Source of the DNA: Persicaria tinctoria
Taxonomy: Eukaryota > Streptophyta > Magnoliopsida > Caryophyllales > Polygonaceae
NCBI GenBank assembly: GCA_037127255.1
Contig: JBANSL010000005.1
Coordinates: forward strand, 82,589,160-82,653,159
DNA length: 64,000 nucleotides
Direction: 5' to 3'
Shown: piece after piece, positions 23,300 through 34,690 of the stretch
Position numbering within the stretch: the first letter of the stretch is position 1
How the letters are laid out: each line of letters begins with the position of its first letter
The notes under the pieces: generated by a model
The model's input: the letters and a program-made list of their open reading frames with translations, nothing else
The model's database searches: none
Told to the model about the DNA's origin: nothing
Translations under genes and position numbers: made by a program

Positions 23300-23317
23300 C
23301 CCCCCCCCCCCCCCCCC
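23300..23317. repeat. C18 homopolymer in the kinase 3' region
   Basis: Eighteen C followed by seven T, about 170 bp after the kinase stop codon. Homopolymers this long are often miscounted in assemblies. Confidence 0.9.
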
Positions 23318-23494
23318 TTTTTTTCCCTAATGATCATCGTGTTCTGTAAGTGTTATTGATAAATAGATCTACTGGTGTAGATTTGTATAAAATTATAACC
23401 TTATACTATGCTGTAACACTGATATTTATGATGGATGGTGAGAAACTTCATTGTAATAAAATACATTTGTTATATTAGAAAATGAGTATTAAAT

Positions 23495-23568
23495 GGTTTC
23501 GTGGTGTAGTTGGTTATCACGTCAGTCTAACACACTGAAGGTCTCCGGTTCGAACCCGGGCGAAGCCA
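23495..23568 (+). tRNA. tRNA-Val (anticodon AAC)
   Basis: A 74-nt cloverleaf starts GGTTTCGTGGTGTAGTTGG and ends CGAAGCCA. The acceptor stem GGTTTCG pairs with CGAAGCC with one G:T pair, the anticodon loop reads CTAACAC (anticodon AAC), and the T arm is TCCGG-TTCGAAC-CCGGG. A Pol III T-run terminator (TTCTTTTTTCT) follows within 10 nt. There is no intron. All conserved positions checked are present, so it is probably functional. Confidence 0.96.
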
Positions 23569-24221
23569 ATTCTTTTTTCTAGGTTTACCGCAGTGATTTT
23601 ACAGTTGCACACTTGCACTGAATTTAAATGCTGCACTTTGACTCAACTCTAGGCTCTGTGATCAACAAATGAACTGTCTTTTTTTGCATCACGTAGCTCA
23701 ATTCGAGTCGAAACTGAAGTACACACCTCGATTGTACCAATTGCAACTGGCCCCATCACTTGGTGTTGATTAGTATATAATGGTGGTTAACAATTGGCAA
23801 AATCAACCAAAACATCATTTTCGTTTTCCTTCAGGTTTATATGTCTTAGTTGAGCCTCTGCCTCCTTTCAAGGTAGTTAGGTAGGTAGTTTATTTGTATG
23901 AAGATGGTAGGGCTGTTTGGTCTTAGTTTTATTCTTCTCCATCAATAGACCAGGAGCACTGTCTCCTTTGTCGATCTGAACAACCAAAACACAGTGTGCA
24001 AGCAATCTATATCTGCCTTGGATAAACAAAAGTGGGCAAGCAAGCAGTCCTTGTACTCAAGGCATCTGTAACATGACTCAACCTGAATCATATCTAACTC
24101 GACCTTTAATTTATGCGAATTCGTGTAATCGTGTCCAGAAAACTGAGACACCTAATCCAATACTTGAAGCCACAGACCTAACATGATGTAAATTTAAATG
24201 AAGTTCGAGAGACTATCAAAA
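23569..24221. other. Spacer between the two tRNA copies, no gene seen
   Basis: AT-rich stretch without recognisable coding, RNA or transposon signals. Confidence 0.6.
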
Positions 24222-24295
24222 GGTTTCGTGGTGTAGTTGGTTATCACGTCAGTCTAACACACTGAAGGTCTCCGGTTTGAACCCAGGCGAAGCCA
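24222..24295 (+). pseudogene. Decayed tRNA-Val copy
   Basis: Identical to the tRNA at 23495 except in the T arm: GGTTTGAACCCAGG replaces GGTTCGAACCCGGG. The change removes the conserved C of the T loop (C56, also part of the B box) and breaks a T-stem pair. A T-run follows. The flanks do not resemble those of the first copy. Probably inactive, although residual Pol III transcription is possible. Confidence 0.85.
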
Positions 24296-24663
24296 TATGA
24301 ATTTTTTTTTTTTAATTTTCGACCCAGCCAACTCACTGAACCCTTATCCGATCTGAAGTTGACCTAGTCATCGAATTGATCGAAAACAAGTGGGGAAAGA
24401 CTTGAATACGAACTCGAAATAAAATTTGGTTATTTTCGATCTTCTCAACTTAAATAAAATTGGATTATTTTCGATCCTCTCTACTTTAAGTTATAATTTT
24501 CAACATGACTTGGTAATGATTCGACCCAAAGCAAGACCTGATCGGCACCTCTCACCAAACTACATCAGGAGTTGCTTAGCTTTTTGTAAATGTTGCTCTT
24601 GCCAAAGAAACACTTCAAGTATATTTCAATTGCACTCTACTGATTCAACATCTTAATCATATA

Positions 24664-25062
24664 CTCCCTCCGGTTTTTTTTATTAGGCGCGGAAGGTTTC
24701 CTAGTTTGGCTCATATTATAAGACGCTGAGTATACAGTAGTACCAGTAATAATTACTACTTGTCTAAATCATCTACCCATTATGTGTCAGTCTTATATGC
24801 TCAGATGCCCATTGGCCTCCTCCCTCCCCAACCTTTCATTTTCCACTTGCATTTTTTGAATAAATAAATGACCCACTTTCTATTTTTTACTTAATCAAAT
24901 GGGTGGAGGTGTTATTAAAATACAGTAAAAAGAATAAGCAATCATTGTGGAGTAATTAATGCTAAACACAGCCATGTCCTATCTACAATAAAGGTAATGC
25001 AAAATTACTTCCTTAAATACTGTGTAAACTCTACCGCGCCTAATAATAAAAATCGGAGGGAG
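24664..25062. mobile_element. Stowaway-type MITE, TA target site
   Basis: Ends CTCCCTCCGGTTTTTTTTAT and ATAATAAAAATCGGAGGGAG are terminal inverted repeats of the Tc1/mariner-Stowaway type, extended by TTAGGCGCG / CGCGCCTAA. TA flanks both sides (24662-24663, 25063-25064). Length is 399 bp, non-coding. It lies between the tRNA copies and the rhomboid gene. Confidence 0.92.
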
Positions 25063-25418
25063 TATTGTTCTGCTGACAATTTCTCCAGCAGCATATATTA
25101 AGGTTCTGAGTTGTTACCCACATGAATTCGAATCTCATTTTGGCTCTGGGTTTAATGTAGTCATCGGCTCTTTAACCAAATATGTGGAAAACAAAGTATG
25201 TGATAACATAAAGTGGAAAGAATTAACACAAGTTTTCAACTAACAGTACGCAGTGAAAGTAACTATAACCTGTACACACGAGTAAAATCCAATATACATA
25301 GCTATAGACTGTAAGAGTGAAATAACAGACACGTATAAAATATGGGAGAAGAAAAATGAAAGAATAAAAATCAAGAAAAATAAGCTAGGAAGGTGTGTGT
25401 AGACGATCATGTCCGAAA

Positions 25419-27410
25419 TCAGTTATCACAATGCCATTTGGATGTCGGAACACAGCTCAGGTAATGGCACCAGCTACAATGATCGTTTCCATTCTCTCCT
25501 TTGAACAACATCACTAACGATACAGCATATCTGCAACCAACAAGATACGGAGATGTTTATTTATTCAGACATCGTTCTTTCAGAAGTTAAGATCTTATGT
25601 GTTACTTGAGTTTTATCGGTTTCTGTTATGCTTCTGATAACTTGAAATGAACAAATGTATGTTAATTGCTAGTAGTGGCAGAGCCTTGCAAACAAGAGGA
25701 TTTTGCTTACCCCACAATGAGGAGAACCAATGCGAGGACAAACAGGACTTGTTGGTAAGCCAGGTACTTTGTCTTTACCCGGGCATGCTCTGGGAATTGG
25801 TGGCGCTCCAACCAACCAAAACGAGGGCGGATCAGCACAATGAAGCCCAATAGAAATCCAGATAGAAACCCCCCAATGTGGGCGAAGTTATCAACATGGG
25901 GTAGGAGCCCCACGGCCAAGTTAATAGCTATGATCACGATGAGGGTGAAAAGTGCAGCAACCTTCAAGATCCATGTAAAAGTATCCAATTAGAGACATAA
26001 TCACACGAAAGCAACTACGATATTGTTCTCATATCAGAATCAAAAGATGTAAACACCTAGGCAGAGGGTTCGGATTACCTTGTTGGCATAGATAGTCCAG
26101 TTGATCAAAAGTTCAGAAAGCATTGCACCGAGAAGGCCAAACAAGGCACCAGAGGCACCAACTGAAATGCTCTGTCTTAGGAACAGTGCAGACAGTATGC
26201 TCCCACCAAGGCCAGACACAAGGTAGACTATCCCGACTCTCACTGCACGAGAAATAGCCAAGCAGAGGGTTCAGATTACAACAGTACAAACCCAAATGGA
26301 GATCAGATCTCGAAAATAGTTATGCAGCATTTGATGAACAAGGAAAGAAGTTGACTGATAGAAGATCTTACAAAAGCCGAATTGCTGCTCCAATCGAATC
26401 CCAATAACCACCAAACTTATCATATTGGCAAGAATGTGAATGACACCAGCGTGCAACCACATAGCGCTCACGAGTCTCCATCCTTCATGCTGATGCACTA
26501 CTTTATCCCACTGAAGACCTCCCATTTCCAACAATCTGCAAAACATCCATAACATGGATTATCATCTCATATAAAAGGTAAAGCTGCAGTAGGCAGAAGG
26601 AATTCAACTGATTACTGGCAAATACATGACAGATTCTTTCTCATCCTTAAGACAACTTTGAAATTTTCAGTAATCTAGATTTTGAGAAATTGACACTTAT
26701 TTTCAGATCTCATGATATATTGATATGCCAACAAAGACTGCAGTTCCCGCTGCTTACTCACCCGGATCAAAGTCAAAGCTGTGAAATGATAGGAATTATA
26801 TGAATCCTAAAATCATCAAATCAAGGACAAAAAACACACATGCTCATGAGTGATGAGGAAGATCTTTCAAACAGTGAATTCAGCCACAAAATCCAATTTC
26901 CAATTAGTCAAACTTCCTCCCAATTGATCAAATTCACAAAAGCCCCATTTAATTGAAAGAAGTGTTTTCCCCCTAATGATCCAAACAAGCGCCAAGTTTC
27001 TTACCACCTACTCACATCGAAGCTTTCAACAGCTAATTGAAATCAATCAAATTCACTCCGGATCAATTTCAGCTAGATCAACAGCCAAAAACATAAAGCT
27101 AAAGAGAGAAAGAGAGATTACGTGGAGGAAGAAGGGCCGAACAGGGGATTCTCCTTAAGAGGCTGAAACGAGAGTCTTCCAAGAAACTAGCGACACACTG
27201 GCCTTGAAATCCGACGATGCTCTTAGGGCAATTGTTGACGAACATGACGATAATGAACAGGGCGACATTCACCACCACGAACAACGGTATCAGCCACGAC
27301 GTCCACGACCTCTCCGTGGTCTCAAAGTAAACCGGAGCACCACCACCACCGCCACCGTCATTCGCGTATGCGCGGTTAGCGTTGTTTTTCTCCAGATCCG
27401 TGCTTGCCAT
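25419..27410 (-). pseudogene. Rhomboid-like serine protease, RBL1/RBL2 type, with one-base frameshift in exon 1
   Basis: Five exons on the minus strand: 27410-27122, 26535-26372, 26242-26079, 25961-25711, 25530-25419. Together they would give about 326 residues, the usual length of this family, with seven hydrophobic segments. Catalytic motifs are intact: [18 protein letters not shown] with the nucleophile Ser (exon 3) and FAHIGG with the catalytic His (exon 4); [11 protein letters not shown] is in exon 2. The C-terminus ends in the Cys-rich [17 protein letters not shown] tail. These proteases cleave transmembrane segments in Golgi/secretory membranes. Exon 1 changes frame near 27187: QCVAS is read in one frame, FLGRLSFQPLKENPLFGPSSS in another, as if one base were missing. 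Everything else is intact, so either a very young null allele or a sequencing error. A TATATA lies about 80 bp upstream of the ATG. Confidence 0.88.
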
Positions 27411-27649
27411 TGCTTATCGTTGCTGCTTGTTCTGACTGATTCAATTTGGGAGTTCACAGAGATTCAACCGATCCGAGACGAACTGTATATATAAGTAGCT
27501 TAGATTTCGGGATGAGATTGAAGAAGGTGGGGGTAGAGAGAGAAAATGGAGGTTTCCAGGAAGGAAAGAAGAGAGAGAACAGGGAGGGGTGGGGGTTGTC
27601 CGTGTGGAGCTGTAAACTGTAAAGTCGGAAGCAACTCCTCCACTAATCT

Positions 27650-28400
27650 GTGTTCAATCCAAAATTCAACGAGATGAAGAACAATTTCACAATTAAAAAA
27701 TCTGGTCGATTCCGAATTTGTCCCTTCATACCGTGTGCCGTGTGCGTATCGCGTGGGACCGGCGTCAATTTGTGTTTTTATAATTTAAATATAATGAATA
27801 TAATAATTTTAGTAAAATTTAATAAAAATAATTCTAATATAATTAATACTCGTATGGTTCTTGACGCGATTTTAACAAACTAAAAACTTAATCATAAAAT
27901 AAATTAATATTATATAACAAAATATTAGTTTAATATTTTGAATTAAACTTATAATAAAACCTTCGTAAGAGAAGTGCATAATGAACTTATTTCAGATGGA
28001 CTTCATTATGATAGTCTTTATTTCTAACTAGCTATTTTTTTAATGTAAAATCACATCTAACTAAAAAAATTACTTAGTTTGAGAGACATTATCATTTTAA
28101 TATTATTTGAAAGTTAACTAATTTTGATATTTAAATAATTAAATTTTAATAATTTTTACATTTAATAGTATAAATTAAATATATGATTGACGATTAAACA
28201 AAATATAAATGATTTAATAAGTATATAAATAATTTTAAAGTTTTAAAGGATATATACCCAATTAATAAAGTTGTCATATACTCACATCAGAGATATGGTA
28301 TGAATATCACTTATCTGTGTTTATTATACGGGTATGTGGATATCAAATGATATACTTTGATATCTTATATTCTTTGTAAATCTGTCTGTTTCCATATACT
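27650..28400. other. AT-rich spacer, no gene seen
   Basis: Very AT-rich intergenic DNA upstream of the rhomboid gene. No open frame, RNA gene or transposon terminus was recognised. Confidence 0.6.
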
Positions 28401-28645
28401 AATAAAGTAAGGGATATGGGGTCTCACCTTTCTTCTTCATCGATTCTACACACAGAGAGCCACTCCATCACCTTGCTTCTTCTTGGTCCATCTCTTCTCG
28501 CTCCAGCACAGCAACATAAGCCCTCACCGGCCACTTGATTGTTTTGATTCTTCTCTTCTCTGTTGTTTCTGATACTCTATTATCACTAGTGATGTAATCT
28601 GCTTTTAGCAATTGAATTGAATCTCGAATCCAATCGAAGGAAGAG

Positions 28646-28771
28646 GTGGAAGGACCGAGGAAGAAGAAGGTGATGGTCGCAATCGACGAGAGTGTTTGCA
28701 GTCACTACGCCCTTGAGTGGGCGATCTCCAATTTCAAGCCCTCCCTCACCTCCGACTCTAGTCTCCAACGA
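28646..28771 (+). pseudogene. N-terminal fragment of a universal stress protein (USP)
   Basis: After a pyrimidine-rich leader the frame reads KKKVMVAIDESVCSHYALEW and continues ISNFKPSLTSDS, the first beta strand and helix of plant USP-A proteins. From about 28772 the frame departs into unrelated basic sequence; the ATP-binding G-x2-G-x9-G(S/T) motif and the rest are absent here and nearby. This is a truncated remnant, or an exon 1 whose other exons are lost. Confidence 0.75.
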
Positions 28772-28799
28772 CTAAGGCACCGTCATCGCCGGAAGTTAC

Positions 28800-29631
28800 G
28801 ACGCTGCTCGTACTTATCTATCTTCCATGTGAACTGCTTAAAATTTTCCTTCTTGGATGATTTTGTTTCTGTTATGGACGCACATGCGCTAGTAGCCTAG
28901 CACACTGTTATGTTCAACTTTCAGATGTGGTACACTCTTGGTCTCATTCACATCTCTAACAACATATTAGATATAAAAGTTGATACCCCATATCGATATA
29001 TGATATCCATATCCGATTTCTGATATATGATATCTTATATAAATATCAAACATGAGCTAAGTGAGTATCATATTTGGTATTATTAGGTAGTTTTGAAAAT
29101 GTTCACTTCGAAAAGGTGAACTATTAGCTATAATGGGTCATGTATGCATGTTATTTACGAGCTAAGTCGAAAATTCAATCCAAAATGAGTTACATGTCAT
29201 ATGTTTTCGTTGAATGTCGGAGAAAAATGTTATTCTAAATTTTGACAAATTATGTTGTACAATAATATATATTTTCAACATTTTTACATTTTTGTACATC
29301 TTTTTAATTATTATAATTTTCATAAGGTAATATTTTTATAAAATAAGATTTTGGTTAGAATCGGGTATTGAAGTAGAAGATTTAGAATTATGAGAAATTG
29401 GGTGACTTTTAGTGGGAGTGTCCCACCATGAAAGGTATTGTTATATACACCGTAAATTATGTCTCCCGGATCCACGTTTAATCCAATGTGATCCACGCTC
29501 AATTAGCTAGACGTGGTATAATTTATAATTAATCATGCTTTTGATTATCTTTAGAAAGACAAGTAACCCACGTCAAAAACTAACGTAATCCGCGTTCAAT
29601 GCGACATTGCTCCACATAAAAAGACGACTAA
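28800..29631. other. AT-rich spacer, no gene seen
   Basis: Contains short repeats of GATATATGATATC type near 28990-29040 and no recognisable gene. Confidence 0.55.
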
Positions 29632-29775
29632 GGGCCTGTTTTCTTCCCACTTTTTTAGGAGGTGGAGGAGGTGGAGATAGGGAAAATTTTGGTATCTTGT
29701 GAGAGGAGGTGGAGGGGATTTACACCCCTTCCACCCCTTAAATGAAGATGGAAGAGGTGGAGGGAAAACAGGTCC
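29632..29775. mobile_element. Small Tourist-type (PIF/Harbinger) MITE, TAA TSD
   Basis: Ends GGGCCTGTTTTCTTCCC and GGGAAAACAGGTCC are near-perfect inverted repeats. TAA flanks both sides (29629-29631, 29776-29778), as expected for Harbinger transposition. The 144-bp interior is a purine-rich GGTGGAGG-type sequence without coding. Confidence 0.85.
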
Positions 29776-29992
29776 TAAGATCTACTGTGTATATAATTTC
29801 TCCAAATCTTGTAAATAAAAAGCAGTGAATTTATTTAATTCATCAAACCCATCATTCTGAAATATGGAAATTTTCCATTACCCATATAAGTAGTGTAGGT
29901 TTAATTTGCTAAATTTGGAGAAATAGAATTGATATGTGAAATTTATGTTTGAAAATGAAGAAAAAAACGTAACCAAAACTGTGAACACCTAA

Positions 29993-30295
29993 GAGCATGT
30001 GCATTGGGAGTTCCTTAACCAAAAAATGTAAAAACCTATTATTATTATATTATATTTGTAAAAAGTAGTATAAGGAATGATTTGATGGGTTCATTACTAA
30101 GAAACCCCTAAACACCCAATAGAAATAGAGAGGTTTAGGGTAAGTGGTGGGACTGTTTTCAATTTTATATTATTTGTTTATAATAAAATGAGTTGTAGGG
30201 ATGTGAGTTAAAAATTAAGTTGGGTTTATTAAGGAGGGAGAAAAATAAAAATGAGAGTTAAGGAACCGAATCGAGTTCCATGGATGCGGATGCTC
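29993..30295. mobile_element. MITE with GAGCAT ends, copy A
   Basis: Starts GAGCATGTGCATTGGG and ends GGATGCGGATGCTC; flanks TAA / TAT. It is clearly the same family as 39704-40037: both contain GGAATGATnTGATGGGTT, a TTTTATATTATTT core and ATGAGAGTTAAGGAAC near the right end. The 3-bp target suggests a PIF/Harbinger origin. Confidence 0.82.
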
Positions 30296-30299
30296 TATG

Positions 30300-30944
30300 C
30301 ACCTTTTACTTTTTGTGTTTGGACGCGGATCCGATGGAGTAGTTTGGAGTAACGCGTAAACGCAAAGCCAAAACGGCGGGCGGGCGTTTAAACATGGACG
30401 GCAACTGTGAACGCCCACTTGAGTTCATCCAAAGGGAAACGGGGTTCCGTCACCGTTAGTTGGTGGGTGAAGGTGACGGGCGGGGGCGGGTGATTGCTTG
30501 TCGTATGTCAATGCCGACTGTTTGAACGACAACCAAACATTGACAAAAGACAACCTCTCTCTCATATCTCCCACCAATCCTTCAATTCATTCCCACCTCA
30601 TCCCCCCACTATTTCCTCGTTTTAATCTTACGGATTATTATTAAATTCCCATGTCATCCAAATTTTAAGTAACTTATTACGTATGCAACCATGACTATAC
30701 TCCCTCCAGTTTTTACTTTTTAGTAGTGTTCTATGATTCTCAAAAAGTATGCTGAAATAGTAAAAGGAGAAATAATATTGGGTTGTTTCGACGACTAACA
30801 AATTATAAATATCTAATTAGTTAACTAACATCCAAACAAAATTAATTAACTAACCTAACACTCTTTTCAATTTAACAATCATGGTCAACGTTGACCGTTG
30901 ATCGGTCAACGCCGGTTAACAGTTTTTTTTTTTTTTAACCAATA
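30300..30944. other. Intergenic; no gene seen
   Basis: Mixed composition. A single Stowaway-like end (ACTCCCTCCAG) lies near 30702, with no partner end found. Confidence 0.5.
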
Positions 30945-31460
30945 ATGCCATTTTTTGTCGTTTTGATGCCATTTTTTTTTTATATTTTATTTTCGCTTTA
31001 ATGTCACTTTTCTAATAAAATGGTTTGATGACACTTTTTTAATATCACTTTTTTCAAATCTTGCTGATATTTTTTTATTTACTGTGATGCCACATTGACC
31101 ATTGATGCCATTTTTTTTACCATTGACTACTGATGACACTTTTTTTATATCAATTTTTTGATGATATTTTTTTTTTAGCGTGATGCCATATTTTTTTAAG
31201 GTAATGTTTTCGTGATGCCATATTTTTCCACTGTAATGTTTTGATGACAATTTTTTCTTTAATGTGATGCAACTTTTTCAAATCAGTGTTTTGATGCCAT
31301 TTTTCTAATGTAATTATTTGATGCCATTTTTTTAATCAAATCGTTTGATGCCACTTTTTTTTAATTTATTCAATTATATATCGATATATTTTCATCGATT
31401 CTACTTTTTATTTACTGATGACACATTTGTGATTATACTTCATTGATGACATTTGTATCC
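30945..31460. repeat. Degenerate array of TGATGCCATTTTTTT units
   Basis: A dozen or so copies of GATGCCATTTTTT / GATGACACTTTTTT occur at irregular 25-50 bp spacing, all in the same orientation, separated by T-rich DNA. This looks like a worn minisatellite or the subterminal zone of a large transposon whose ends were not found. Confidence 0.65.
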
Positions 31461-31712
31461 AATAACTCAGTCAGCTCTTATAACAAGAGTCGTGCAACTC
31501 TTGTCACAGAGGTGTGCAACTCTTATATCGTATGTTGTGCAAAATATGATTTTTTTCCGCTTTTTTTTTTCGTTTCAGAACTTTTTGTTTTGCAAAAATA
31601 ACTTTACGTTGTGCACATATATGGACTGATCGAGTCGCACATCCAGATCACATATAAAAATATAGAAGAAGTGAATCATATAATAAAATACATATAGTTT
31701 TTTTCATTCTCA

Positions 31713-31784
31713 TATTTATGGGTTAATTTTTGTAATTTTATAAAAATTGCTATTTATGGGTTAATTTTTGTAATTTTATAAAAA
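31713..31784. repeat. Tandem duplication, 34 bp x 2
   Basis: TATTTATGGGTTAATTTTTG... (34 bp) occurs at 31713-31746 and again, identical, at 31751-31784. The identity implies a recent local duplication. It directly precedes the GC-rich island. Confidence 0.9.
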
Positions 31785-31800
31785 CTTCTTCTTCAACCTC

Positions 31801-32322
31801 TGTAAGCCTCGATAGCTCTTGCTGCCGGCGCCGCTCGTCAATCCCTCGCTCCGGCCGCCGCTCCAGGGTCCCTCGCTCCGGCCGATCGACGTCGCTCGCT
31901 CCGGACGCTCGCTCGATAGCTCCGCCGCTCGTTCCCTCCCTCGCTCCCCCGCTCGCTCGTCACCGCCTCCATCCCTCGCTCAGATCCGGACTCACTCGCT
32001 CCGCCTCGCTCGTCCTCGGCTCAGATCCGGCGCCTCCGCACCAGATCCGGCGCTCCCCTCACCAGATCCGCCCCTCCTTGGCCACGTACCGCCCTCCCGA
32101 GCCCGAATCCCGTCGATTCGACACCCAGCCACCACCGACGAAGCCTCGCAAACTCCCTCCCGTTCTTGCACCTGCCCAGACGCTTCGTCGAAGGTCTCTG
32201 ACCACCCATTCCGGCCACCTCTCACCGGATCCGAGTCGGATCCACCACCCTCACACATCGTCGAGCCGGATTCCTCACCGTGGTTGGAGGAGAAGTCAAT
32301 TAGTGTGAGAGAGAACAGGTGA
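31801..32322 (+). other. GC-rich, C-biased island, possibly an old first exon
   Basis: About 520 bp of C-rich DNA with repeated CGCTCG / CCGGCGC motifs in otherwise AT-rich sequence. A frame stays open from 31819 to 32322 but its Pro/Ser/Arg-rich translation matches no known domain, and a second plus-strand frame and the minus strand are also open, as expected from low stop density at this composition. AACAG|GTGAGTG near 32318 would be a good splice donor. Could be a leader or first exon captured by a transposon; no function is claimed. Confidence 0.4.
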
Positions 32323-32655
32323 GTGTTAGGGTGTTAATTTTTTTTAATAAGGTGTTATAAAGACAAATTTATTTTATTAGAGTGCTAATAACCTAATTGA
32401 ATTAGCAAAAGGTGATATTCCAACAAATTTTCTCAATAATATTAGAATAATTTTTATAGTATAATTTTATGCTACCCCTTCTGTTGTGGAAAATATGCCA
32501 TTTATTATTCATACATATTTTTTTTAAAAACCAATTCAAAATAATATGAAGTATCAACTTTTAATTAACAAAAAATAATTCGATTTTTAGTTTTAACTAA
32601 TCCATGTATGAAGTATGCCTATTATATTAACCCAAAACAATAAGATTTTTAATTT

Positions 32656-33378
32656 GGGAAAACTAATTAAAATACCCCCACCTTTGGGGGTATGGTAAAA
32701 ATATATCAACTTTTAAATGTAATAAAAATATCCCGACCTTTGAGAGTGGTAGTAATATATTACCCTGTGTTTTCTCACGGGTCAAAAATGCTGACACGGT
32801 TGCCTACGTGGATTTTTTTTGAAAAGACAACATAAATGAAAGCCTTTTTTTTTACAAATTAGTACTAAAATTGGGTTTTTTTAAACGATTTCCTTAGGAA
32901 AAAAAATAAAACGATAACAAATTAAACCCCCAAACCCGGTCAAAATTGCCTCAAATTAACACAACACGATTATTCATTACACCAAACCGACAACAAAACT
33001 AAACTGACAACAACAACAACGAAGAAGGAAAAAAAAATAAAACTTACCCAACCAAGTCTGTAAACGAATCAAAGGGGAAGGAGACGTGAAAGACAATTCA
33101 ATAGGCAACCACGGAAGAAGATATGAGGGAGGAAAAGGCGTTGGGTATGAACTCGGTCCAGCTCGATCTTTATTTTTATCCTAAGAACACTGTTTAAGAT
33201 AAACCCTTGTAAAAAAAATCCACTTAGGCTTTCTTGTCAACATTTTTGACTCGTGAAAAAACTTGTGGTAGTATATTACCACTACCCTCAAAGGTCGAGA
33301 TATTTTTATTACTTTTAAAACTTGAGGATATATTTCTACCATACCCCCAAAGGTGTGGGTATTTTAATTAGTTTTTCC
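32656..33378. mobile_element. MULE-type MITE with long inverted ends and perfect 9-bp TSD
   Basis: TTTTAATTT flanks both sides exactly (32647-32655 and 33379-33387). The termini are long inverted repeats of roughly 170 bp: GGGAAAACTAATTAAAATAC on the left and its counterpart GTATTTTAATTAGTTTTTCC on the right, with many matching blocks further in. Length 723 bp. The interior contains no transposase. Confidence 0.92.
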
Positions 33379-33387
33379 TTTTAATTT

Positions 33388-34124
33388 CGGTTAAAAATTA
33401 TATATATAATCTTTTTAATTAATTTTTAATACTACATTAGCATAAAAAACACCCTTCCAACTTTTGATCAATTTCGCTCACATTGTACATTCCAATTTCG
33501 AGCCCATCTCCCACCTTTTAATCATTTTCTCTCTCTTTTTTATTATTATTATTCAAAATTATAAATCGATTCATTTATTATTATTATTTTTATTAATGAT
33601 TATGTTGGATGTGATGTTTTTATTATTTAAATAATAAAAATTTTAACCAATATTTTTTAAAATATTAGTGAGCTAATAATTTTTTATTTACTTTTTTTCC
33701 ACCTTAAATATATGTAAAACATATGTCTACCCCCTTTGAAAAATAATGGCTCCAACCAAAAAATTTCCAACAAATTTTTTTGGCTAACCTCTTGTTTCAG
33801 GATTCGAATCGAACACCTCCCCTTCTGAAGTTCCTTCCATTGAATGGATTGCTTGGATGCAAATAGAACCATCCTCACCCTAGGGTGATCGCTTAGATGC
33901 AAATAGAATGGATTGCTTGGATCTATGTGATCATCTTCTCTAACATTACTATTTCAAGATCTGATTAAAAACTCCAACAGACGACGAAATTGTGTTTTGA
34001 TTTTTGTGGAAAACAAAGGAAAACGAGCGCAATCAACTAAATAATGCTCTATTACCTTGTTGGCGTGGGAAATCAATTGTAATTGAGAAACAAATGAGAG
34101 CTTCAAATTAGGGCTCTCCAATGG
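33388..34124. other. Intergenic; no gene seen
   Basis: AT-rich, with short (TAT)n stretches near 33540. A tRNA-B-box-like GTTCGATTCGAATCC occurs on the minus strand near 33800, without a convincing A box or tail. Confidence 0.5.
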
Positions 34125-34690
34125 TCAGAAATCGGGCCAAATCAAACCAAACTGAAAAGCAAAACTCCAAAGAAGGCAAATCGAGAATCAAACCTAAACT
34201 CATAAGTTAAGTTCGGTTAGGTTTTGGTTCAATGGTTCGGTTCAATTTGTATTAGGTTCGATTTTAAATTGAAATTTGCTATAGAGAGGGAAAATCAATG
34301 AGTAAATTATATAATAGTTGCTTAAACCTTACTAACTTAGCCATATATATAATAATAGTATATCTATTTAAAAGTCTTAAACCATAAAATTTTATAACAA
34401 ATGTACACAAAAACGACGCTAATCGATCTTATACCTTAAAAGTTTATAATATATGCTTACTTTCATTCAGACTTCTTAGAGAACGGTCATAATTCTTCAC
34501 TTGTATAGTTGTATTGGGCAGTGGAATGTAAAATAAATTTGGAGATGGATAAAGGGAATAAGTATAAAATTAATTAAAATATAGATTTTTAATCCAAACC
34601 AAACTGATAACCAAAATTTTAAAATCGATTAACCTAAAAACGAACCTAAACTCATAGGTTTGATTTAGGTTCGGTTTGAACCAAAATGCA
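34125..34690. repeat. Repeat-derived region with GGTTCGGTTT motifs
   Basis: AACCTAAACTCATA occurs at both sides (near 34190 and 34640) and GGTTCGGTT / AACCAAAC motifs are repeated throughout, as in worn hAT-type MITEs. Clean ends and a TSD were not found. Confidence 0.35.

Noticed and set aside
25110..25140. B-box-like GAATTCGAATCTC near the Stowaway MITE
   Set aside because: No A box at tRNA distance and no SINE tail; probably chance.
31819..32322. 167-codon Pro/Ser/Arg-rich frame as a gene
   Set aside because: Several overlapping frames are open at this GC content, the translation is low complexity and no domain is recognised; kept only as a composition feature.
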